Part shown: piece by piece, positions 33,418 to 39,382 of the stretch | Layout of the letters: every line of letters begins with the position of its first letter | Numbering within the stretch: position 1 is the first letter of the stretch | Source of the DNA: JAFALX01 sp050734185 | Lineage (GTDB): Bacteria; Chloroflexota; Dormibacteria; Aeolococcales; Aeolococcaceae | DNA length: 39,382 nucleotides | NCBI GenBank assembly: GCA_050734185.1 | Contig: JBOHUE010000138.1 | Span: 1 to 39,382 of the forward strand | Reading direction: 5' to 3' | Translations under genes and position numbers: made by a program | Notes under the pieces: generated by a model | Database searches by the model: none | Seen by the model: the letters and a program-made list of their open reading frames with translations, nothing else | Told to the model about the DNA's origin: nothing

Positions 33418-34013
33418 GTGGCCGCGGTCTCGCGGCGTTCGCGGCCGCCGCAGTGGTACTGGTGTCGTGCGGCGATTCCAGCGCGGCGCGTTTCACCGCT
33501 GACGCGTCGCGGTACCTGCTCACGATCGACCAGCTCGAGTCGTCCGACTTCACCGTCGACCAGGCGGCGGCGCCCGTGACGGCCACCACTCTCGCCGGCA
33601 ACGACTCCAAGACCGCGCTCGACCTGGACCTCTACGGGCTCGCCGGCGCGGCGAGCGTCACGTACGCCAGGACGATCGACTTCGCCACGTCGAACGGGCC
33701 GATCGAGGTGATCGACACCCTGTCCCGCTTCGCGACCAACGACGGCGCGCACTCCTGGTTCGCGCTGGAGACGAAGCATCGCGACGGCGAGTCGGGCGAG
33801 GCGCCGGTGTCCGCTGGGGCGCTTGGCGACGAGGCGCATGCGGACAGCAACCTCGCCACGACAGCGGACGGTCTGCAAGCCGTTCAGGTGTCGCTGGAGT
33901 GGCGGGTCGCCAACGTCGTGGTGCTCCTTCAGGTGCGGGGACGCTACGGGGGGACGCGGCTGGACGACGCCCTCACGCTTGCGCATCGGCAGACGTCGAC
34001 GCAGCTGCGGTGA
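33418..34013 (+). pseudogene. Putative lipoprotein with apparent frameshift in signal peptide
   Basis: The frame ending at 34013 encodes LAAFAAAVVLVSCGDSS, a lipoprotein signal with lipobox LVSC, followed by about 175 residues with no recognised domain. In that frame no start codon precedes the signal peptide: the only GTG (33453) falls inside it. A GTG at 33418 begins in another frame, VAAV, and would give a good lipoprotein start if one base were present near 33427. It may be a sequence error, a recent frameshift, or use of an unusual start. It lies just after the permease gene. Function unknown. Confidence 0.5.
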
Positions 34014-34044
34014 CTCACCGCCGCTCGATCTATGCTGCGGCGTC

Positions 34045-34848
34045 ATGGATGAGACGCCGGCCTATGCGCTGCGGCTGAGCGAGCCGGAGCGCAGCCGCTA
34101 CCGGCAGATGGCGTCGCGCGCGCGCGATGCCGAGGGCGAGCAGTGGCGGCAGTACGGCATCGTGCCGGGTGCCGCGGTCGCCGACATCGGCTGCGGGCCC
34201 GGAGCGGTGCTCGTACAGCTGGCCGAGCTCGTGGCGCCGGGGGGCCACGTGGTCGGCGTCGAGCCCGACCCCGCGGCACGGGCCGCCGCCATCGAGGAGA
34301 TCGCGGCCACCGGCGTCGCGAACGCGACCGTGGTCGAGGGCGTCGGGACGGCCACGACGCTGGAGCCAGCCACGTTCGACGTGGTGATGATCCGCCATGT
34401 CCTGTTCCACGTCGGTGGCCAGGTCGCGGCGGTGCTCAGCCACGCCGCGTCCCTGCTCCGTCCCGGCGGGCACCTGTACGTGGTCGACACGGACAGCACC
34501 GCGGTGCGACTGAGCGTCGACGACGCCGACTGGATCGAACAGATGGATCGGTACCGCGCCTTTCAGCGTGGCCGCGGCAACAACGTCGACATCGGGCCGC
34601 GCCTTGGACCGCTGCTCGCCGCTGCGCGCCTCGAGGTCGTCGAACAGCGCGGCTACGTCAGCACGATACCCGCACAGCTGCTCATCTATGGCGGACCGGC
34701 AGTCGCCGCTCGAGGCGAGATGATGGCTGCCGGACTGATCACCGACGACGACTCGCGGCGGTACGACGACGCGGCGGCGCGGGTTGCCTCGACCCCAGCT
34801 GCGGTGGTGTTCACGCCCTTCTACGCAGCGGTGGGACGCCGGGCCTGA
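34045..34848 (+). CDS. SAM-dependent methyltransferase (class I)
   Basis: The 267-aa protein has a Rossmann-type SAM site: VADIGCGPGAVLVQLAE (motif I, about 45-61), VVGVEPDPAAR (motif II) and FDVVMIRHVLFHV with LRPGGHLYVVDTD. It resembles UbiE/Methyltransf_11 enzymes acting on small molecules. The substrate cannot be inferred. It starts at ATG 34045, 31 bases after the previous frame, and ends 4 bases from the convergent FtsX-type permease. Confidence 0.9.
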   Translation: MDETPAYALRLSEPERSRYRQMASRARDAEGEQWRQYGIVPGAAVADIGCGPGAVLVQLAELVAPGGHVVGVEPDPAARAAAIEEIAATGVANATVVEGVGTATTLEPATFDVVMIRHVLFHVGGQVAAVLSHAASLLRPGGHLYVVDTDSTAVRLSVDDADWIEQMDRYRAFQRGRGNNVDIGPRLGPLLAAARLEVVEQRGYVSTIPAQLLIYGGPAVAARGEMMAAGLITDDDSRRYDDAAARVASTPAAVVFTPFYAAVGRRA

Positions 34849-34852
34849 GCAT

Positions 34853-37342
34853 TCAGTCCTGGCGCAGGGCCGTCAGCACCGAGATCGACGCCGCGCTCCG
34901 GGCCGGCGCCAGGGCGGCGAGCACCGCGGCAACGACGACGGAGACGATGAGCACGATCGCGATCACGCCCGGGAAGTTGAACAGCGGCGTGAAGCCCTGC
35001 GAGGAGCTCACGTGCAGCATCGGCAGGGCGACGATGCACCCGGCCGCCACACCGACGAGCGATGCGGCCACCGCCAGCAGGCCTGCCTCGGAGAGCGCGA
35101 GCCGCAGCGCCTGACCGCGACTGAGGCCCACTGCGCGCAGCAGGGCGAGCTCGCGCGTTCGCTGCCGCGCGTTCACGACCAGTGTGTTCACCAACGCAAG
35201 CATGGCGATGAGGACAGACACGATCGCGAGTGCGAGCAGCACACCGACCGAGTGCTGCAGCGCGTCGCGTGCACTCTGCTGGATCGTGCTCACCGGCACC
35301 GCCTGCGTGCCGTAGTCAGCCGCGATGCGGCTGACGCTCTGCGGCGATCCCTGCGACACCACGATGAGATCGTCGAAGCCGGCTGCGGTGTTGCCGAAAT
35401 ACGTCTTCGCAATGTCGCTGCCCATGACGAGCGCTTCACCGCCGTCGCCGGCGGGGAAGGCATGCGACACGATGCCGGCGATCGTGAAGTACACGACACC
35501 CTTCTCCGTCGTGGCGATGGGCAGCTCCGACCCGACCTGCCACCCCGACGCGCTTGCGAGCTGTTGCGGGGCCAGTACGGCCGGGCCGCTCGCAAGCGAC
35601 GAGAATGCGGTGTCGCGATCGCCCGCGACGAAGTCGAATCCGCCGCGCTTGTTGTAGAGCGACGAGTCGATCGCAGCGATGGCAGTCGACCTGCCGCCGA
35701 CGGATTCGGTGAAGATGCGCAGCTCGCTTGCGAGCTGCACGGTGTTGCTCTTGACGATCGCGGTGGCGATGGCATCGCGCTGCGTCACCGGGCTCGTGAT
35801 CACGGTGTCGCCGACGAAGAGGCTCGACACCCACGAGTCGCTTGCGCTGAGCGCGCCGGCGACGAGCGAGCTCACCGCCACGGCGGTGGCGACACTCACG
35901 GTGAGCCCAGCCGCGGTCAGGGCCGTGCGGTTGGGACTGCGCCGCAGCCCATCGGCGACGGTGGGCGCCGTGGGCAGGATCGGGGAGACGAGCGCTGCGA
36001 TCCCGCGTGCGATTTGCGGGATGAGGGCAGGCAGTGCGAGCACGGTGCCGAGCAGGAACAGCGCCACGCCAAGCGCGATCACGCCACTGCTCGTCGCGGC
36101 GAAGCAGATCGCGCCGATGATCACCGCGAGCAGCGCCGCCCCCAGCAGCGCGCCGCGCGTTCGCTGCCGCTCGGCGGCAGGCTGGAAGCGGAGTGCGGCG
36201 AGGACCGGAGTGCGACCGGCGATCGCGGCCGGCACCAACGCGCCAAGCACCGCGGAACCGAACCCGGCGAGGATTGCCGCGAGGATCTCGCCGGCGCCGG
36301 GGGAGAAGAGGGGGGCGGGAAGATCACTCGGCGCGTAGTGCGAGACCAGGACTGAGCCGAGCAGGATGCCGAGCCCCGCGCCGATCGGAATCCCCGCTGC
36401 AGCAACCACGATCGCTTCGACTGCGAACAGGCGGAAGACCTGGCCTGACGACGCGCCCGCTGCGCGTAGCAGTCCGATCTCGCGCCGCCGCTCGAGCATT
36501 GCCAGCGCAACGCTGTTCGCGGTGACGGCGGCGCCGATGATCACGCTCAGGAGCGTCGCCAGCACGAGCAGCGGGCGCAGGTCTGCGAGCGGACCGGTTG
36601 CCGTGCCACGCGGATCGACCGTCGTCACCGACGATCCGACCGAAGTCTGCACCTCGTTCGCGACCGTCGACGCTGTTGTATTCGCCTGCAGGCGCAGCGA
36701 CACCATCGGCGTCTGCACGCCGAGCTTGAAGCTCCCGAGCATCGCGGCGTTGTCGGCGAACACGGCGGTGCGCGTGAACGCCGGCCCGGCCGACGTGCCG
36801 GATGTCAGCCCCAGGATCGTGTACACGTCGGGACCCGTCGCGGTGATCAGTTGCAGCTTGTCGCCGACCTTGAGCGGCGCTTTCGGCGCGGTGATCGCGG
36901 CCGCCACCCCCTGATCGATCGCGACGCCCGTGGTGTCGCCGTTGCGAGGCAGCCGTCCGCTGACGACGGTGACCGGTCGCAGGGCTGCGCTGCCGTCCTG
37001 CAAGCCGACGAGCGTGACGGTCAGACCCTGCAGCCCGCTGCCTGCGGGTCCTGCGACCACGCGCTTCTCGTACAGCGGGGCAGCCTGCGTGACTCCGTGC
37101 AGGGATGCGAGCTTGGTGACCTGCGCCTGCGTGAAGTTGGAGCCGGCGTTGGCCCGAACGTCGAGGGACGACGACCCGGCGGCCGCCTGTTGCGCGGCGC
37201 GCGCCTGGGAGTCGAGGCCGTCGAGTGTGAGCTGCACACCGAGCACGGCTGCGATGCCGAGCGCCACAGCGATGGCGGTGAGCACGCCGCGCAGCGCGTG
37301 ACCGCGGATCGACCGCCAGGCAAGCGGCCAGAGGCCGCTCAT
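34853..37342 (-). CDS. MacB/FtsX-type ABC transporter permease, double FtsX
   Basis: The 829-aa protein begins WPLAWRSIRGHALRGVLTAIAVALGIAA with one helix, then a large MacB-like extracytoplasmic domain (about 45-255), a first FtsX block of three helices (about 260-390), a middle pair of helices (about 400-450), a second anchor with extracytoplasmic domain, and a last FtsX block near 705-829. FtsX/MacB systems export or move lipids, peptides or act as mechanotransmitters. It overlaps its ATPase by ATGA. Substrate unknown. Confidence 0.9.
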   Translation of the reverse strand: MSGLWPLAWRSIRGHALRGVLTAIAVALGIAAVLGVQLTLDGLDSQARAAQQAAAGSSSLDVRANAGSNFTQAQVTKLASLHGVTQAAPLYEKRVVAGPAGSGLQGLTVTLVGLQDGSAALRPVTVVSGRLPRNGDTTGVAIDQGVAAAITAPKAPLKVGDKLQLITATGPDVYTILGLTSGTSAGPAFTRTAVFADNAAMLGSFKLGVQTPMVSLRLQANTTASTVANEVQTSVGSSVTTVDPRGTATGPLADLRPLLVLATLLSVIIGAAVTANSVALAMLERRREIGLLRAAGASSGQVFRLFAVEAIVVAAAGIPIGAGLGILLGSVLVSHYAPSDLPAPLFSPGAGEILAAILAGFGSAVLGALVPAAIAGRTPVLAALRFQPAAERQRTRGALLGAALLAVIIGAICFAATSSGVIALGVALFLLGTVLALPALIPQIARGIAALVSPILPTAPTVADGLRRSPNRTALTAAGLTVSVATAVAVSSLVAGALSASDSWVSSLFVGDTVITSPVTQRDAIATAIVKSNTVQLASELRIFTESVGGRSTAIAAIDSSLYNKRGGFDFVAGDRDTAFSSLASGPAVLAPQQLASASGWQVGSELPIATTEKGVVYFTIAGIVSHAFPAGDGGEALVMGSDIAKTYFGNTAAGFDDLIVVSQGSPQSVSRIAADYGTQAVPVSTIQQSARDALQHSVGVLLALAIVSVLIAMLALVNTLVVNARQRTRELALLRAVGLSRGQALRLALSEAGLLAVAASLVGVAAGCIVALPMLHVSSSQGFTPLFNFPGVIAIVLIVSVVVAAVLAALAPARSAASISVLTALRQD

Positions 37343-38169
37343 AGGCCCAGGGCTCGGAGGCGCGCGACGAGCGGCGCGGGATCCGGGATGGACTCGTCGG
37401 TGGGCGTCGGATGCTCGAGGCGCACCTCGTCGACGATTTCGCCGTCGCTCATGATGAGCACACGGTCCGCGAACGCGGCGACGCTCGCCTCATGGGTGAC
37501 GACGACGGTGGTCTGATGGTCGGTGCGCGCGAGGCGAGCGAGGAGGCTCATGACCTCGCGGCTGCTGGTCCAGTCCAGGTTGCCGGTCGGCTCATCGGCA
37601 AGGAGGAGCGCCGGCGCGGCCACGAGTGCGCGCGCGATCGCGACTCGCTGCTGCTCGCCACCCGAGATCTGCTCCGGTCCGTGGCCCTGAAGTCCGCGAA
37701 GGTTGAGCTGGCTCATCACCGCCCGCACGCGGTCCTCGATGGTGCGCCGGCTGATGCGCGAACCGCCGAGCTGCAGCGGCGACTCATTGCGCAGCCGCAG
37801 CGGCAGGGCGACGTTCTCGGCCGCGGTGAGCGACGGCAGGAGGTTGTACGACTGGAAGACGAAGCCGATGCGGTCGCGGCGGAAGGCGGAGCGCCGCGTG
37901 TCACCGAGCGTGTACAGGTCGACGCCGTCGATGCGCACCATGCCCGCGTCGGGCGGCTCGAGTCCGCCGAGCGTGTACAGCAGGGTGCTCTTGCCGCTGC
38001 CACTCGCACCCATCACCGCGACGAACTCACCATTGCGAATGCGCAGCGAGACGCCGCGCAGGACCTCACGTGGTGGGCGGCTGATGCGGTAGGTCTTGCG
38101 CAGGCCGTCGGCCTCGATCAGGTCGGCGCCCACGGCGGAAGGCGGTGGAATCGGAGTGGAAACCGACAC
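37339..38169 (-). CDS. MacB/LolD-type ABC ATPase
   Basis: This is a 276-aa ATPase with GASGSGKSTLLYTLGGLEPPDAG (Walker A), QISGGEQQRVAIARALV signature and LLADEPTGNLD (Walker B), typical of LolD/MacB ATPases. The GTG at 38169 has AGGAGAA just upstream, overlapping the stop of the CAP-domain gene, so translation may be coupled to it. It works with the adjacent FtsX-type permease. Confidence 0.94.
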   Translation of the reverse strand: MSVSTPIPPPSAVGADLIEADGLRKTYRISRPPREVLRGVSLRIRNGEFVAVMGASGSGKSTLLYTLGGLEPPDAGMVRIDGVDLYTLGDTRRSAFRRDRIGFVFQSYNLLPSLTAAENVALPLRLRNESPLQLGGSRISRRTIEDRVRAVMSQLNLRGLQGHGPEQISGGEQQRVAIARALVAAPALLLADEPTGNLDWTSSREVMSLLARLARTDHQTTVVVTHEASVAAFADRVLIMSDGEIVDEVRLEHPTPTDESIPDPAPLVARLRALGL

Positions 38170-38178
38170 GCTGTTCTC

Positions 38179-39126
38179 CTAGGAGATGAGGAACGAGGTG
38201 AGCACGGATTCGACCGTGCTGGGCAGAAGCCCGGGATAGACGTACGTGGGAGGCGCTGTCGCGTTCGCCGGCAGCAGTGACGCCGGCACGGGCGTCGGAG
38301 TCGGCGTGGGAGTCGGCGCCGGCGTGGGCGCCGGCGTCACGACAGGCGTCTGGTCGGGGGTCGGCGGCGCGGGCGAGTTGCGCGGTGGCTGCGGGTTGTT
38401 CGGCGGGGGCGGCGGTGGGGGTGGCGGCGGCGGCGGTGCCGCGGCGAGCTGTGCGAACTCCTCCGAATACATCCACACGTTCGTGCACGGGCTGCCGCAT
38501 CCCGGATCACCCGACCACGTCGAGGCGAACGCTGAGCCGACGCCGAGGTCGGTATAGCTGCCGTTGAGGATGTTGTCGCGATGGTCCGGGCTGTTCATGA
38601 ACGCGGTGTTCACGATGCCGGCGGCGCCGACGCCGTCGGAGTCGTTGTTGACCCAGCCGATGTTCTCGCCGGCCGACTGGTAGCTGACGCCGAACGCCTG
38701 CATCATCGGCCACACGTAGGTGCCGCAGCCGGCGATGATGTGCGAGAAGTAGTTGCGCTGCATCATGTCGAGCGAGCGCCCGTGCACCGTGATGCCGCCG
38801 CAGTTGTAGCCGCCGTTCTCACCGACCGTCTGCAGCGCGCCGTTGAAGTTCACGGAGCCGACGCCGTTACTGGCGCGATCCTGGTTCGTCAGCGAGAACA
38901 GTGTCGAATCGGCGCCACCGTCGGCGCTCGCCAGAGTCGGTGTGTGCAGCACCCAGACGGTGCCGAGCGCGCACAGCACGGTCCCGGCTGTCCCGAACAG
39001 CGTTTGGCGCCAGTTGCGCCGAAACCAGGACGGCGGCGTGGGTTCGAGGCTCTCCTCATCGGCTGCGCGTACGGTTGCCGCAGTTCGAGAGAGCTCCTCC
39101 CATGCGGTGCCCGTCAGCCGCTTCAT
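38179..39126 (-). CDS. Membrane-anchored CAP/SCP-domain protein with Pro-rich tail
   Basis: The protein has 315 aa from ATG 39126 (GAGG 7 bases upstream). Residues 1-40 are charged and cytoplasmic, 41-62 form a hydrophobic anchor, and 75-228 are a CAP (SCP/PR-1) domain with H129 (NYFSH), GENIGW (E154) and SPDHRDNIL (H182), matching the usual His/Glu tetrad region. Cysteine pairs (C109/C134 and C210/C214) may form disulfides outside the cell. After residue 230 comes a run of 12 Pro, then PTPT repeats, as in wall-spanning linkers. The frame is open further upstream without similarity. Function in bacteria is not well defined. It is 9 bases from the ABC ATPase gene. Confidence 0.88.
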   Translation of the reverse strand: MKRLTGTAWEELSRTAATVRAADEESLEPTPPSWFRRNWRQTLFGTAGTVLCALGTVWVLHTPTLASADGGADSTLFSLTNQDRASNGVGSVNFNGALQTVGENGGYNCGGITVHGRSLDMMQRNYFSHIIAGCGTYVWPMMQAFGVSYQSAGENIGWVNNDSDGVGAAGIVNTAFMNSPDHRDNILNGSYTDLGVGSAFASTWSGDPGCGSPCTNVWMYSEEFAQLAAAPPPPPPPPPPPPNNPQPPRNSPAPPTPDQTPVVTPAPTPAPTPTPTPTPVPASLLPANATAPPTYVYPGLLPSTVESVLTSFLIS

Positions 39127-39268
39127 GCGTGATCCTCGTTGCGAGTTCTGCCGATCGTCGCCACCCGTTGTAACCGCGGTCGGATACGGTCCGATCGCGT
39201 TTCGACAGATTCGTTGCAGCACGCTGAGGCTCCCGATACAACGGCTCGCTAGCCTGCAAGTCGGCCTC

Positions 39269-39382
39269 ATGTCTCTTCTCGATCGCGTGCAACGCCGGGC
39301 CGAAGAGTCCGGAACGTCGATCCGCCCGCAGGTGCCGGCGCCGTCTCCGGCGCCACCCGCCGCGGACGCGCCTGTCCCCACG
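39269..39382 (+). CDS. Start of an unidentified gene, possibly CpaF/TadA (partial)
   Basis: The first 38 codons read MSLLDRVQRRAEESGTSIRP followed by a Pro/Ala-rich stretch, and the frame runs off the window. N-termini of CpaF/TadA secretion ATPases often begin MSLLDRV or similar with such a linker, and the other Tad genes lie nearby without a CpaF. No conserved motif is in the visible part, so identity is only a suggestion. It is divergent from the CAP-domain gene with a 142-base spacer. Confidence 0.5.
   Translation, partial: MSLLDRVQRRAEESGTSIRPQVPAPSPAPPAADAPVPT

Noticed and set aside
34784..36355. A 523-aa Arg/Glu/His-rich frame antisense to the FtsX-type permease
   Set aside because: No membrane segment, domain or ribosome binding site. 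The opposite strand encodes a clear double-FtsX permease.
38246..38557. Gly-rich frame opposite the Pro-rich tail of the CAP-domain protein
   Set aside because: Poly-Gly is simply the complement of the poly-Pro codons.

Overview
The window is a GC-rich bacterial chromosome segment with densely packed, often overlapping genes, many GTG starts and one TTG start. Its content (a group 1h actinobacterial-type [NiFe]-hydrogenase, a Tad/Flp pilus locus, a housekeeping rpmG-tRNA-Trp-secE-nusG-rplK-rplA block) points to a soil-type Terrabacteria lineage such as Dormibacterota, Chloroflexota or Actinomycetota. I cannot settle the phylum from the sequence alone. No insertion sequence, CRISPR array, prophage or rRNA operon was seen.

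Region 1 (1-2550) holds the tail of a sensor histidine kinase, an ion-channel-like membrane protein, a CDF metal exporter and a PadR/PhaQ-type repressor that is divergent from the hydrogenase genes.

Region 2 (2812-17448) is one long co-directional hydrogenase locus. It runs hhyS-hhyL, a NifU-domain protein, DUF5947, DUF6084, two uncharacterised hydrogenase-associated proteins, the maturation protease, hypA, a 42-aa membrane peptide, a YceI protein, a 64-aa membrane protein, hypF, SIS, HypC-like, SIS, hypC, hypD and hypE. Most junctions overlap by 1-10 bases, so the genes are probably co-transcribed and translationally coupled. The small subunit has the Asp-for-Cys change at the proximal cluster typical of oxygen-tolerant group 1h enzymes, which oxidise trace H2. 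HypC, D, E and F build the Fe(CN)2CO centre. Nickel insertion looks unusual: HypA has no zinc domain and no hypB is present.

Region 3 (17466-20284) has a small zinc-ribbon gene on the minus strand, then rpmG, tRNA-Trp, secE, nusG, rplK and rplA behind a probable sigma70 promoter.

Region 4 (20305-31682) is a dispersed Tad pilus system. It has three receiver-MinD (CpaE/TadZ-like) paralogs, a Flp pilin with its own terminator, CpaB, TadB, TadC and a CvpA-family protein. A methyltransferase / Cys-His protein / response-regulator operon is inserted, and a large TPR-like protein lies upstream of cpaB. The last 114 bases may begin another Tad gene.

Region 5 (31759-39382) carries a DrrAB-type ABC exporter, a possible lipoprotein with a broken signal peptide, a SAM methyltransferase, a MacB/FtsX-type exporter pair and a membrane-anchored CAP-domain protein with a proline-rich tail.
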